Below, piece by piece: positions 1 through 8,480 of a stretch of DNA of 64,000 nucleotides (within the stretch, counting starts at the first letter, position 1; the number at the start of each line of letters is the position of its first letter). Both the position numbers and the translations under genes were made by a program. Under the pieces are notes generated by a model that did no database searches, was not told the origin of the DNA, and saw only the letters and a program-made list of their open reading frames with translations. Source of the stretch: Haloimpatiens massiliensis (GTDB lineage: Bacteria; Bacillota; Clostridia; Clostridiales; Clostridiaceae); assembly GCF_900184255.1 (NCBI RefSeq), contig NZ_LT854640.1:226611-290610 (forward strand). Reading direction: 5' to 3'.

Positions 1-125
1 ATATGTTTATAGATTTTCAAAAGATGATATTTAGGAAACTAGACAGTAAATATATTTGCAAACATGAAAATAGCGAATTTGTCTGTGTAAAACTAAAAAA
101 TAATTATTATTATAGAGAGTTGTGG
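1..125 (+). CDS. Phage protein, C-terminal end (partial)
   Basis: An open frame enters from the left edge and ends at TGA 123-125. About 40 residues are visible, ending NNYYYRELW. An ATG lies at position 3, but the frame may simply continue from outside. It is followed after 7 bases by the next phage gene in the same direction, as expected for the tail-fibre end of a prophage. The residues show no recognisable domain and no function can be assigned. Confidence 0.4.
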
Positions 126-132
126 TGATGTA

Positions 133-393
133 ATGATATTGCAACAGGGGGAGGTTAGAGAGGTTGGAATTGAGGTAATAAATCAACTGGGGCAAGATTT
201 TGTAATAGATGTAGCAGAATATAAAATAATTAATAAAGGCAAAGAAGTATTAGAAGAAGGTTTCCCAGCAATAGATGGGCATAAGGTATTGTTACTATTC
301 AATGCAACAGAGAAAGGTGAATTTAGTGTTATATTTAAATATCATATAGGCCCAGAAATTCTAAAGGCTAAAATTTGTGTGGAGGTGATATAA
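133..393 (+). CDS. Small phage protein, probably tail associated
   Basis: This encodes 86 aa starting MILQQGEVREVG. A weak ribosome site (GTGATG) precedes ATG 133, and the stop codon overlaps the next start as TAATG, so the two are translationally coupled. The composition (alternating hydrophobic and charged residues, no membrane segment) suggests a small beta-rich structural protein. I do not recognise a family; the assignment to the tail or baseplate region rests on the fibre-like, XkdX-like and lysis genes downstream. Confidence 0.6.
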   Translation: MILQQGEVREVGIEVINQLGQDFVIDVAEYKIINKGKEVLEEGFPAIDGHKVLLLFNATEKGEFSVIFKYHIGPEILKAKICVEVI

Positions 394-965
394 TGGCATA
401 TCAAAAAACAACTTGGAAAAATAGATTAGTAGAAAGACCTGGGACTTATACTTTTAGGCAGAATGCGGATGGAACTGTAACTTTATTAGCAGCTGAGGGG
501 AATGTTATAGAAGCTGGAACGCCCGTTAATGCAGAGAATATGAATAAGATTGAGAATTTTTTAGAAGAATTGGATAAAAGAAAAATTAAAGAAAGTGATA
601 TAACAGAGGCTGTGCAGGAATATACAGTAGTTTCTTCTGTCCGAGAGCAGGGTTATAGATTATTTCCACCTGGACCAGATGGGAAGCGATTGTTAATTCA
701 ATTTGGCAGTATTAAGGTTGCAGAGTCCGAAGGAGCAAATAGTTCTAGCGGAGGGGTGTATTACAAAATGGTTACTAATTTAACTCTTCCATTGTCATAT
801 AAAGACGAAAATTTCAAGGTTTCTACGAATGCTAGAGGTGCATTCTGCTGGACATTTGGAAGTTCCGTAAATAATAGCCAAATTAATATTGGACTTTCTA
901 ACGTAACGAATGCTGCAACAAATGGTAACCAGACGATACAGTGGCGTACCATAGGATTCATATAA
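393..965 (+). CDS. Phage tail fibre / structural protein
   Basis: This encodes 190 aa starting MAYQKTTWKNR. I chose ATG 393, which overlaps the preceding stop and has GGAGGTGAT just upstream, over the earlier in-frame ATG at 375. The N-terminal part (KTTWKNRLVERPGTY, then GTPVNAENMNKIE at about residues 50-65) is a pattern I associate with tail-fibre or appendage proteins of clostridial siphophages and myophages. The C-terminal half is rich in S, G, N and T with alternating hydrophobics, consistent with a receptor-binding or tip domain. It probably sits at the distal tail and contacts the host surface, although no receptor can be inferred. Confidence 0.65.
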   Translation: MAYQKTTWKNRLVERPGTYTFRQNADGTVTLLAAEGNVIEAGTPVNAENMNKIENFLEELDKRKIKESDITEAVQEYTVVSSVREQGYRLFPPGPDGKRLLIQFGSIKVAESEGANSSSGGVYYKMVTNLTLPLSYKDENFKVSTNARGAFCWTFGSSVNNSQINIGLSNVTNAATNGNQTIQWRTIGFI

Positions 966-977
966 GGAGATGAAAAG

Positions 978-1334
978 ATGATATATATAAGTATACAAAA
1001 TGAAAATGAATTTCTATTTAGAAATTCTAATGTAGAGCAAATAGAGGCGAATGATGTGCCTGTAAAAGAAGAAATATATTTAGAATATTTACAAAGGGAA
1101 ATAAATGAAAAATTTAAAATTAAAAATCTACAAGGTTCTACTTTTGAAGAAATTTTCGAAGAAGTTGAACCAGAACCAATAGAACCAAGAGAAGTCGAAC
1201 CAAGTTCGCAGGAACTTTTAGCGCAACAAGTTGCTAACTTAGCGATAGAAAATAAGAAAAAAGATATGGCAATTGAAAGCCTAGTCAAAATGGTTGCAGA
1301 TTTAAATATTAAAGTACAAGGAGGTACAAATTAA
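978..1334 (+). CDS. Phage protein upstream of XkdX-like gene
   Basis: This encodes 118 aa preceded by AAGGAGATG. The centre holds an acidic, proline-rich stretch (EEVEPEPIEPREVEP, about residues 67-81). It is followed by a helix (QELLAQQVANLAIENKKKDM) likely to form a coiled coil. Many Gram-positive phages carry a short protein with an acidic linker and C-terminal coiled coil directly before XkdX. The stop overlaps the next ATG (TAATG). The role is unknown; it may be a tail-fibre accessory or chaperone. Confidence 0.6.
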   Translation: MIYISIQNENEFLFRNSNVEQIEANDVPVKEEIYLEYLQREINEKFKIKNLQGSTFEEIFEEVEPEPIEPREVEPSSQELLAQQVANLAIENKKKDMAIESLVKMVADLNIKVQGGTN

Positions 1335-1465
1335 TGTTTGATTTCTATAATACGTTTTACAGGATGGGATATTTGAAAATTGATGATGTAAAAGAGGCTT
1401 GTAAGTGGAAATGTATAAGTGAGACAGAATATAAAGAGATAACTGGAGAAGATTATACAATTTAG
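1334..1465 (+). CDS. XkdX-like phage protein
   Basis: This is a short 43-aa gene reading MFDFYNTFYRMGYLKID then DVKEACKWKCISETEYKEITG. The pattern of an aromatic N-terminus, a short helix with W and C, then I(S/T)xxEYxxITGxxY, fits the XkdX family found at the end of tail operons in Bacillus and Clostridium phages. ATG 1334 overlaps the previous stop and has AAGGAGG upstream. Its function is not established for the family. Confidence 0.7.
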   Translation: MFDFYNTFYRMGYLKIDDVKEACKWKCISETEYKEITGEDYTI

Positions 1466-1476
1466 AAAAACTAAAA

Positions 1477-1522
1477 AGGCAAAATAGGCACCTATATGGT
1501 GTTTTTATTTTGCCTAAATTTA
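1477..1522 (+). terminator. Hairpin closing the tail operon
   Basis: AGGCAAAATA pairs with TATTTTGCCT, with an inner CACC/GGTG stem. It lies between the XkdX-like gene and the holin. There is only a short T-rich tail, so it may attenuate rather than fully terminate. Confidence 0.6.
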
Positions 1523-1542
1523 ATAAGAAAGAAGGTTAAAAA

Positions 1543-1965
1543 ATGAAATGGAATAAAATGCTAAGTACAATTATAGCCGGAGTGGGGGCTTGTGCAAATT
1601 ACTTCTTTGGAGGGTGGGACATGGCACTTAAGACACTATTACTACTTATGTTTTTAGACTATATAACAGGATTAATTTGTGCAGGCAAAGATAAAACACT
1701 TAGTTCTAGTATAGGGTTTAAAGGCTTAGGTAAAAAGATACTTATATTAATAATAGTAGGTGTTGGTGTGTGTATAGATAATGTTACTGGAGCACATGGA
1801 ATAGTTAGGAGCATGGTTATATTCTTTTATGCTTCTATGGAAGGAATATCTATATTGGAAAATGCAACTAGAGCTGGTGTGCCAGTTCCGGAACAACTAA
1901 AAGAAATGCTAGTACAACTTAAAGAAGGAAATAAAAAAGAGATCCATAAAGAGCAGATCAAATAG
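1543..1965 (+). CDS. Phage holin
   Basis: This encodes 140 aa starting MKWNKMLSTIIAG, with AAGAAGG before the ATG. There are three or four hydrophobic segments (about residues 8-25, 28-46, 64-82 and 90-106) and a hydrophilic, lysine-rich C-terminus. The motif LDYITGLICA followed by SSxGFKGLGKK is typical of the toxin-secretion/phage-lysis holin family (BlyA/TcdE/Bhl type). It would form membrane lesions that release the amidase encoded 47 bases downstream. Gene order holin then endolysin at the end of the structural genes fits the prophage right end. Confidence 0.88.
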   Translation: MKWNKMLSTIIAGVGACANYFFGGWDMALKTLLLLMFLDYITGLICAGKDKTLSSSIGFKGLGKKILILIIVGVGVCIDNVTGAHGIVRSMVIFFYASMEGISILENATRAGVPVPEQLKEMLVQLKEGNKKEIHKEQIK

Positions 1966-2012
1966 TTCTGTTCTTTTTATTTAGAAAAATAAAATTTTAG
2001 GAGGAATGAATA

Positions 2013-2900
2013 ATGAATATAATAGAAAGAAATCTTAATTTAGGCAATATGACATATGGTAATAAACCCAACACAATAGTATTGCACCATGCAGAAAGTT
2101 CTAAGTGTACTGTGGAGGATATAAACAGGTGGCATAAGGGTAACGGTTGGGCAGGCATTGGGTACCACTATTTTGTAAAGAAAGATGGCAGTATCTATAA
2201 AGGTAGACCAGATAACGCCATAGGAGCACATGCTAGGGGACACAATACTAATAGTTTAGGCATATGTGCAGAAGGACGATATATGGTAGAGAACATGCCA
2301 CAAGCACAGAAAAATAGCATTATAGAGTTATGTAAATACCTAAAGAGTAAGTATGGAATAAGTAGGATATATGGACATGGTGAGTTAATGTCCACAGATT
2401 GTCCAGGAGCTAATTTCCCTTTACAAGAAATTAAAAATACAGTTCTTAATGGACAGAGCTCTACCAATGCAACTAACAGTGGCGTATCTGTAGGTTCTAA
2501 AATAAAAATTACTGGTGCTAATTATGCAACCGGACAAGCAATACCTAACTGGGTAAAAAATAATACTTATACAGTACAACAGATTAGTGGCAGCAAGGCA
2601 TTAATAAAAGAGATCTTAAGCTGGGTATATATAAAAGATTTAAAAGTGGTGTCCAGCAACTCTAATAGTTCTTCCAAACAAAACACTTCTAATTGGATAA
2701 GTTTAGATGGCAAAACTGGTACTTGTACTGGTAGCGGTGTAAGGGTTAGAAGCTCAAAAGATACTAGTACCAGTAAAAATATATTAGGCCACCTATACAA
2801 AGGCGAAAAGGTTAGGCTCTACAGACTAGAAGGAGATTGGGTGCACATATATTACCCTTCTCATGGTGGGTACATCCACAAGAATTATATAAAATATTAA
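2013..2900 (+). CDS. N-acetylmuramoyl-L-alanine amidase (endolysin)
   Basis: This encodes 295 aa preceded by TAGGAGGAATGAATA. The amidase_2/PGRP domain occupies about residues 15-145. Zinc-site candidates are the histidines in VLHHAES (25-26), the histidine in YGHGEL near 123 and the cysteine in STDCPGANF near 130. A central SH3-like module (VGSKIKITGANYATGQ, about 158-215) and a C-terminal SH3_3-type domain (about 228-295, with GVRVRSS, GEKVRLYRLEGDWVHI and YIHKNYIKY) should bind the wall. No signal peptide is seen, so it depends on the upstream holin. It cleaves the amide bond between muramic acid and the stem peptide. Confidence 0.92.
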   Translation: MNIIERNLNLGNMTYGNKPNTIVLHHAESSKCTVEDINRWHKGNGWAGIGYHYFVKKDGSIYKGRPDNAIGAHARGHNTNSLGICAEGRYMVENMPQAQKNSIIELCKYLKSKYGISRIYGHGELMSTDCPGANFPLQEIKNTVLNGQSSTNATNSGVSVGSKIKITGANYATGQAIPNWVKNNTYTVQQISGSKALIKEILSWVYIKDLKVVSSNSNSSSKQNTSNWISLDGKTGTCTGSGVRVRSSKDTSTSKNILGHLYKGEKVRLYRLEGDWVHIYYPSHGGYIHKNYIKY

Positions 2901-2904
2901 CTCT

Positions 2905-2946
2905 AAGGTAGCAGGTAGGAGAAATCTTACTTGCTACCTTTTTTAT
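2905..2946 (+). terminator. Terminator after the lysis module
   Basis: AAGGTAGCA pairs with TGCTACCTT, with further GTA/TAC pairing inside, followed by a run of T. This is a strong Rho-independent terminator directly after the amidase gene. Confidence 0.88.
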
Positions 2947-2991
2947 TTTTTCATATGTGTTTATTAAGATACAAAATAAATTAAATAGTTA

Positions 2992-3018
2992 TGGTGGCAA
3001 AAATTATTTTTGCCACCA
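2992..3018. repeat. Perfect inverted repeat at the prophage edge
   Basis: TGGTGGCAAAAA pairs with TTTTTGCCACCA across a 3-base loop. A further TTGCCACCA follows at 3020-3028 and TTGCCACC again at 3228-3235. It could be a terminator or an arm-type recombinase-binding site. It lies between the amidase terminator and the rnpB fragment, where attP sequence would be expected. Confidence 0.5.
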
Positions 3019-3142
3019 CTTTGCCACCAATGTATAAGATTTATCAAATTTTTATTAATTATAATAAAATAATCGAATGTGCGTAAAGTGTTGATTTACA
3101 TATTGTTTAAATTATTATATAATATTATAAAGTAGAGTTAAA

Positions 3143-3187
3143 TGTAAGCCTAATATAAGACAGAACTCGGCTTATCGGTTTAGTCGC
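3143..3187 (+). ncRNA. rnpB: 3' end of RNase P RNA gene (partial), probable attR
   Basis: The stretch around 3154-3180 reads ATAAGACAGAACTCGGCTTA and then TCGG, matching the highly conserved 3'-terminal segment of bacterial RNase P RNA (E. coli ends ACAGAACCCGGCTTATCGG). The remaining ~350 nt of the RNA are not present: sequence upstream belongs to the prophage end. The simplest reading is that the phage integrated in the 3' end of rnpB. An intact gene would then have been regenerated at the other end (outside this window), leaving this duplicated 3' tip here. The identification is from memory of the conserved motif, not a covariance search. Confidence 0.7.
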
Positions 3188-3194
3188 ACACTTG

Positions 3195-3229
3195 AAACAC
3201 TGGGTTTTCAACTTGGTGTTTTTTATTTT
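3195..3229 (+). terminator. Terminator of the rnpB remnant
   Basis: AAACACTGGGTT pairs with AACTTGGTGTTT (with G-T pairs) across a TTC loop, followed by TTTATTTT. It directly follows the rnpB 3' fragment, as the native rnpB terminator would. Confidence 0.7.
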
Positions 3230-3261
3230 GCCACCGTTACACTCCATAAAGTACACATTAT

Positions 3262-3357
3262 GCTGTTTAATGGTAAAATTATTGTTCTCAGCTCTTATGT
3301 AAGCCATGGAGGAGAAATTTCATAATTCCACTACATTGTACCTTTTGTGGTTTAATC
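3262..3357 (+). repeat. Partial copy of repeat family A
   Basis: The stretch from about 3282 to 3357 matches the right half of the elements at 44034-44204 and 56373-56538. Shared landmarks are CTTATGTAAGCCATGGAGG, AAATTTCATAATTCCAC and the terminal TTTTGTGGTTTAATC. The other half is missing or degraded. The copy lies just beyond the rnpB remnant. Confidence 0.75.
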
Positions 3358-3437
3358 ATAATGATGAAACTAAATCAAAAATAATAATATTAAAAAAGAA
3401 AATATTAAATTTAAAAAGTATTAAATCTAAATAGAGG

Positions 3438-3485
3438 ACAGTTAATAATTTTTTAAATAGTTAAATTTTATTAACTGTTCTTTTA
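3438..3485. terminator. AT-rich hairpin before the MutS-like gene
   Basis: ACAGTTAATAA pairs with TTATTAACTGT across 19 bases and is followed by TCTTTTAATA. It separates the prophage/rnpB region from the next gene. The rest of 3358-3577 is AT-rich with no other structure I can support. Confidence 0.5.
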
Positions 3486-3577
3486 ATATAGATTAAATTC
3501 TTAAGATTTAAAAAACAGGTAAAATAACCACAACAAGGTGATTTTGATATATAATATACTTACTGAGGAGGTGCTTT

Positions 3578-5341
3578 ATGCAAAATTATAATAAAGGAAA
3601 AATGGAAAATACATTTAGCTTATTTTCAGCAATTTCGATAATTTTAGGGATTGTAATAGGATATATTTCAATAATAAATATAGAAATTAATAAGGTATAT
3701 GTTGTTGGAATAATTCTATCTGTGGTATTAATATGTTTTGGTATTTATTTTTATTTAAAAAAGAAAAGTTATAAAAGAATAAGAGAATTGAGAAATAACT
3801 GGGGAAATGAAGTTAGCAAGAAAAGAAACTTTGAACATATTAGAAAATTATATGATATATTAAAAAATGAAGAGGGATTTTACATAGATCAGCAAACTTG
3901 GCTAGATTTAGATATGGATAAAGTATTTTTAAAATTGGACAGAACTTTATGTACTCCTGGTGAACAATATCTTTATTATATGCTTAGAAAGCCATGCTTT
4001 AGTGAAGACAAACTTAAAGAGACTGGAGAAAAAATAGAGTATTTTAGAAATAGTGAAGCTGTAAGGGATAAAATTAGATTTTTTCTAGATAAGTTAGGAA
4101 AGGATAGAAAGGCCGCTTTTATCGAATTTTTAAATGGAAAATTTGAATATTCAAAAATCTTAAAAGTAGTATTAAATGTCCTTGCATTAGCGGCATTAGT
4201 AGCAGTTATATATGTTGTAGAGAAAAATCCTTCTACAGGTATTTTAGCAGTATTTGGTATATATTTTATAAATTTATCCATTCACTCAAAAGTTAAGAAA
4301 AAAATAGGAGCAGATACTTCTTGTATAAAATATATGTACAGGGTTTTAACTGCTGCAAAGAATATATCTTCATTAAATAATTTAAATAAAAACATAGAAG
4401 AGATAAATATTTTAAAGAAGGAAATAAGTAAATGCAGTAAGCTTATGAGAAGTTCTGCTTCTATTGCTATGGCTGTACCTGAAGGAGTAGATTTACTTTT
4501 AGATTACATAAATATATTCTTTTTAATGGAGACTAGATCATATTTTTCCGCAGTTAAGGAAATAGAAAAGCAAAGAGAAAGTATAAAAAAAATATATGAA
4601 AGTTTAGGTAAGATAGATGCTTATATCTCTATAGCGTCCTATAGGGAAGATTTAAAGGAGTATGCAGAACCTATTTTTGTAAAGGAAAGCAATGAACTTA
4701 TTTTAAAAGAAGTGGCACATCCATTAATAGAAAATGCTGTATGTAATTCTTTGAATATGGACAATAATATAATAATAACTGGTTCTAATATGTCTGGTAA
4801 ATCTACATTTTTAAGAACTGTAGGAATAAATGCATTGTTTGCTCAGACAATATATACTTGTATTTGTAAGGAATATAGGGGAAGTTTCTTTAGGGTTATA
4901 ACTTCTATAAGTGTAAATGACAACATAACTGAAGGAAAAAGTTATTACTTAGGTGAAGCAGAAGCTCTTCACAGAATAATAAACTCTTCTGGTTTTAATA
5001 AATATCCTGTACTTACATTAATAGATGAGATATTTAGAGGTACAAATCCTGTGGAGAGAGTAAATGCTGCTGCAGAGATTTTAGATTATTTAGCTAAAAA
5101 TAATTGCCGTATTATAGTAGCTACTCATGATTTAGAAATAACTAATATGGTAAGGGAAACTTATTACAATTACTACTTTACTGAAAATGTAACTAAAGAA
5201 GGTTTGAATTTTGAGTACAAAATAAGAGAAGGTATATCACCTACTAGAAATGCAGTTAAGATACTTGAGTATTTAGGATATCCAGAGGAGATAATAAACA
5301 ATATTAATAATAGGATAGAACGTAAGGAAGCAGTAGTGTAG
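3578..5341 (+). CDS. Membrane-anchored MutS-family ATPase
   Basis: This encodes 587 aa with GAGGAGGTG upstream. Two hydrophobic segments lie near the N-terminus (about residues 15-32 and 40-60) and more occur at about 190-225, so unlike classical MutS it is membrane associated. The C-terminal MutS ATPase domain shows Walker A (GSNMSGKST, about 401-409), Walker B (LTLIDEIFRGTNPVER, about 478-493) and a C-terminal ATHD switch. The mismatch-recognition and connector domains of MutS1 are absent, and there is no Smr domain. The family is annotated as MutS-related in clostridia and its biological role is unclear. It is probably not the mismatch repair enzyme. topB follows 49 bases downstream. Confidence 0.85.
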   Translation: MQNYNKGKMENTFSLFSAISIILGIVIGYISIINIEINKVYVVGIILSVVLICFGIYFYLKKKSYKRIRELRNNWGNEVSKKRNFEHIRKLYDILKNEEGFYIDQQTWLDLDMDKVFLKLDRTLCTPGEQYLYYMLRKPCFSEDKLKETGEKIEYFRNSEAVRDKIRFFLDKLGKDRKAAFIEFLNGKFEYSKILKVVLNVLALAALVAVIYVVEKNPSTGILAVFGIYFINLSIHSKVKKKIGADTSCIKYMYRVLTAAKNISSLNNLNKNIEEINILKKEISKCSKLMRSSASIAMAVPEGVDLLLDYINIFFLMETRSYFSAVKEIEKQRESIKKIYESLGKIDAYISIASYREDLKEYAEPIFVKESNELILKEVAHPLIENAVCNSLNMDNNIIITGSNMSGKSTFLRTVGINALFAQTIYTCICKEYRGSFFRVITSISVNDNITEGKSYYLGEAEALHRIINSSGFNKYPVLTLIDEIFRGTNPVERVNAAAEILDYLAKNNCRIIVATHDLEITNMVRETYYNYYFTENVTKEGLNFEYKIREGISPTRNAVKILEYLGYPEEIINNINNRIERKEAVV

Positions 5342-5390
5342 CTAAAGTTATTATAAACTTAGGATTTTAATTAGATTGTGAGGATTTTTA

Positions 5391-7682
5391 ATGGGTAAAT
5401 CGTTATTTGTAGCAGAAAAGCCTTCTGTGGCCATGGAGTTTGTAAAGCTCTTAAATATAAAAGGAAATAAGAGAGATGGATATTGGGAAGGTGACAAGGC
5501 AGTTTTCACTTGGTGCGTAGGTCACATGGTAACCATGAGCTATCCAGAAGTCTACGATCCAGAGCTTAAAAAATGGTCCTTAAATACATTGCCTTTTTTA
5601 CCCGAGGAATACAAATACGAAATAATTCCTGCAGTGGCAAAGCAGTTTAATATAGTTAAGGATCTTATTTTAAGAGGGGATATAGATAAAATATATGTGT
5701 GTACAGACTCAGGAAGAGAAGGAGAATACATATATAGGCTAGTGGACATGATGGTTGGAAATCCTAAAAAGGAAAAGAGAAGGGTTTGGATAGACTCCCA
5801 AACAGAAGAAGAAATAAAAAGAGGAATAAAAGAGGCAAAGCCCTTAGAAGAATATGATGCATTAGCGGATTCTGCTTATTTAAGAGCTAAAGAGGACTAC
5901 TTGCTTGGAATTAATTTTTCAAGACTTTTGACTATTATATATGGAAAAACTCTTTCAAATTCCATAAATACAGATAATTCAGTGGTGGCAGTGGGAAGAG
6001 TAATGTCCTGTGTTCTAGGTATGGTAGTGGATAGAGAAAGAGAAATAAGAGAATTTAGAGAAACACCTTTTTATAGGATAGTAGCTTTCCTAAATCTTAG
6101 TAAAGATGAAAATTCTAATTATGAAGGCGAATGGAAAGCGGTGGAAGGATCTAAATATTATAGTTCGCCTAAACTATACAGTGAAGTGGGTTTTAGAGAA
6201 AAGGAAGAAGCACAAAAATTTATAGAGGAAATTCTAAATAGTTTAGATGAAAATAACAATGAAAATAAAGAAGAAGGTAAAAATGCATTTATTGAAAAGG
6301 TTGAAAAAAAGGTTGAAAATAAGAATCCACCTCTTCTATTTAATTTAGCAGAACTTCAAAATGAATGCTCTAAGAGGTTTAAAATAGATCCTGATATGAC
6401 ATTGAGTACAGTTCAAAGTTTGTATGAAAAGAAACTATTAACTTATCCAAGAACCGATGCTAGGGTTTTATCCACTGCAGTGGCAAAAGAAATTCATAAA
6501 AACTTAAAGAAACTTACTTTTTTTAAAGGGGATGAAAAGGCAGTAGAATTTTCAAAGAAAATTTTAGAGGAAAAGTGGAATAGTAAGATTATAAAGAGCA
6601 AATATGTAAATGATAAAAAGATTACAGACCACTATGCTATTATTCCTACAGGAGAGGGTTTTGAGAACTATGATAGGTTAAAGCCTCTAGAGAAGGATGT
6701 TTACAAATTAGTACTTAGAAGATTTTTAGCTATATTTTATCCCAATGCTAAATATACAAAGTTTTCGCTTATAACCAAGGTAGGATATGAGAGATTCTTT
6801 ACCAGTGCAAAAACTTGTACTTCTAAGGGGTATTTAGAGGTTTTAGGAGATGAAAAAGAAAATAAAAATGCTCTTTCACCAGAGTTTTTTAAAAACTTAA
6901 AAAAGGGACAATGTGTAAATGTAGAGAACATGGATATTAAAGAGGGAAAAACTTCTGCACCTAAGAGATATACATCAGGAACTATGATAATAGCCATGGA
7001 GAATGCAGGTAAGCTTATAGAGGATGAAGAACTTAGAGAGCAGATAAAGGGTAGTGGTATAGGTACTAGTGCCACTAGAGCTGAAATATTAAAAAAATTA
7101 AATAGAATAGAATATATAAGAACTAATAATAAAACTCAAGTGGTAACTCCAACAGTTAAAGGTGAAATGATATACGAGGTAATAAAAAAATCAATCCCGT
7201 CTTTATTAAACCCTAAGCTTACAGCAAGTTGGGAAAAAGGATTAGGAATGGTGGCAGAAAAGGAAATTCATCCAAAGGAATTTATGGATAAATTAGAGAA
7301 ATACATACAAAGCAATGTACAGAAGGTATTGAAGGGAAGCAGAGTAATAGAGGGAGAAAGATTATTCAATAGAGTTTTACAGGACAATGATTTAAAATTA
7401 GATAAAGAGAAGGTTCAACAGGTACTAGGCATATGTCCTTTTTGTCACAATGGGCACATAGTTAAAAATAAAAAGGGCTATGGATGCAATAAATGGACGG
7501 AAGGATGCAAGTTTTTTATAGGAGAAATTTGCGGAGTGAAAATACCTAGACAGCAAGTTCAAAAATTAATACAAAATGGAAGTACGGATATAATTTCTGG
7601 ATTCAAATCTAAAAAAGGAAATGTATTTAATGCTAAATTAGTATTGAAGGATAACAAAATAAATCTTAGCTTTGAAAATTAA
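5391..7682 (+). CDS. topB: DNA topoisomerase III
   Basis: This encodes 763 aa starting MGKSLFVAEKPSVAMEF. The Toprim domain is at the N-terminus, with the acidic motif CTDSGREGE at about residues 104-112. The type IA core follows, with the active-site tyrosine in LLTYPRTDAR at about residue 353. A C-terminal zinc-ribbon-like module reads CPFCHNGH then GYGCNKWTEGCKF (about 683-710), followed by a short topo-III C-terminal repeat. The length fits the 700-760 aa family range. It makes transient single-strand breaks to decatenate DNA. The ribosome site (GTGAGGATTTTTA) is modest. It is co-directional with the MutS-like gene and may be co-transcribed. Confidence 0.94.
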   Translation: MGKSLFVAEKPSVAMEFVKLLNIKGNKRDGYWEGDKAVFTWCVGHMVTMSYPEVYDPELKKWSLNTLPFLPEEYKYEIIPAVAKQFNIVKDLILRGDIDKIYVCTDSGREGEYIYRLVDMMVGNPKKEKRRVWIDSQTEEEIKRGIKEAKPLEEYDALADSAYLRAKEDYLLGINFSRLLTIIYGKTLSNSINTDNSVVAVGRVMSCVLGMVVDREREIREFRETPFYRIVAFLNLSKDENSNYEGEWKAVEGSKYYSSPKLYSEVGFREKEEAQKFIEEILNSLDENNNENKEEGKNAFIEKVEKKVENKNPPLLFNLAELQNECSKRFKIDPDMTLSTVQSLYEKKLLTYPRTDARVLSTAVAKEIHKNLKKLTFFKGDEKAVEFSKKILEEKWNSKIIKSKYVNDKKITDHYAIIPTGEGFENYDRLKPLEKDVYKLVLRRFLAIFYPNAKYTKFSLITKVGYERFFTSAKTCTSKGYLEVLGDEKENKNALSPEFFKNLKKGQCVNVENMDIKEGKTSAPKRYTSGTMIIAMENAGKLIEDEELREQIKGSGIGTSATRAEILKKLNRIEYIRTNNKTQVVTPTVKGEMIYEVIKKSIPSLLNPKLTASWEKGLGMVAEKEIHPKEFMDKLEKYIQSNVQKVLKGSRVIEGERLFNRVLQDNDLKLDKEKVQQVLGICPFCHNGHIVKNKKGYGCNKWTEGCKFFIGEICGVKIPRQQVQKLIQNGSTDIISGFKSKKGNVFNAKLVLKDNKINLSFEN

Positions 7683-7732
7683 CAAAAACATATACAGAAA
7701 TAAAAAAGAAAGATAAAAGGAGAGAGAAATAT

Positions 7733-8128
7733 ATGGAAGAAACTACTATAATTTTAATGGAAAGAAATAAGGAAACGGGATATTTAGAAAAAGAAGTAAA
7801 TAGTTATACTCTTGAAGAAAATGGGAACTTAATAGATGGAATTTATTTAGTTAGGGAAAATGAAGAAGGACTTATTCATTTAAAACTAACTACAGATAGA
7901 GAAGTAGAAGATAGTGAATTTGACGCAATATATGACAACTACAATGGAGAAGAGTTTGGTGAATTAATAATGTCTATAGAGGAAGTGGAGGACACTTATA
8001 ATCCCACTTGGGAAGTAGTATTTCCTTTTATAGAAAATAGGGATATGTTCCAAAATAAGCTTCAAGAAGTTTTAAATAAGCATAAGGAAATTTTAGATAA
8101 GTCTGAGAAAATTACAGCAGAGGCTTAA
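7733..8128 (+). CDS. Conserved acidic protein of unknown function
   Basis: This encodes 131 aa starting MEETTIILMERNKETGYLEKE, with AAAAGGAGAGAG before the ATG. It is strongly acidic with no membrane segment or cysteine cluster. The N-terminal strand pattern (IxLMExxKETGYLEKE) and the terminal helix resemble a small clostridial family I believe is annotated only as a DUF (possibly DUF6762); I am not certain. It is 50 bases downstream of topB and probably in the same transcript. Confidence 0.75.
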   Translation: MEETTIILMERNKETGYLEKEVNSYTLEENGNLIDGIYLVRENEEGLIHLKLTTDREVEDSEFDAIYDNYNGEEFGELIMSIEEVEDTYNPTWEVVFPFIENRDMFQNKLQEVLNKHKEILDKSEKITAEA

Positions 8129-8240
8129 TGAATAAATCTATAGTTACAATCACTAAGTTTAATCAATAAATGCCAATGAACAGTGACAAATTTTAAGGAT
8201 AATCAATAATCCCCAATGACAAGTTACAATCATCAAGCAT

Positions 8241-8401
8241 AAGGCACATTCAAATAAATAACAAGGCAGTATGCTAGTCTATTTTGCGTCATACTGCGTT
8301 AGCAGAACCCACCGATAGTTCTACTAGCGGCGGAACCTGCTTCCTTGTCTGACACAAAATATACCAGCATCTTTCACTTGTTATTTATTTTCATGTACCT
8401 A
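8241..8401. repeat. Repeat family B, full copy 1
   Basis: This is a ~160-bp imperfect palindrome. One end is AAGGCACATTCAAATAAATA and the other is TTATTTATTTTCATGTACCT; these are inverted copies of each other. Inside are TTTTGCGTCATACTGCG and GTTCTACTAGCGGCGGAACC. An inverted second copy lies at 27525-27687, and single ends lie at 12190-12220 and 41616-41645. No protein is encoded, which fits a MITE-like element. The flanks at 8129-8240 and 8402-8480 show nothing else I can support. Confidence 0.8.
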
Positions 8402-8480
8402 AACCAATAAGTAAATTGGCTTAGTAGTTTTGGTGATTAGACACTAGTAATTGGGGATTTATTATTGTGTTAGTATTTTG

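Noticed and set aside
2992..3060. Possible C-terminal remnant of an integrase (reverse frame reading IGGKVVAKIIF)
   Set aside because: The frame is closed by a stop codon only a few residues upstream, so no coding remnant can be supported; the hairpin explanation is simpler.
3125..3307. 60-aa minus-strand reading frame near the prophage edge
   Set aside because: It runs antisense through the rnpB 3' fragment and the terminator hairpin, has no ribosome site and no domain.
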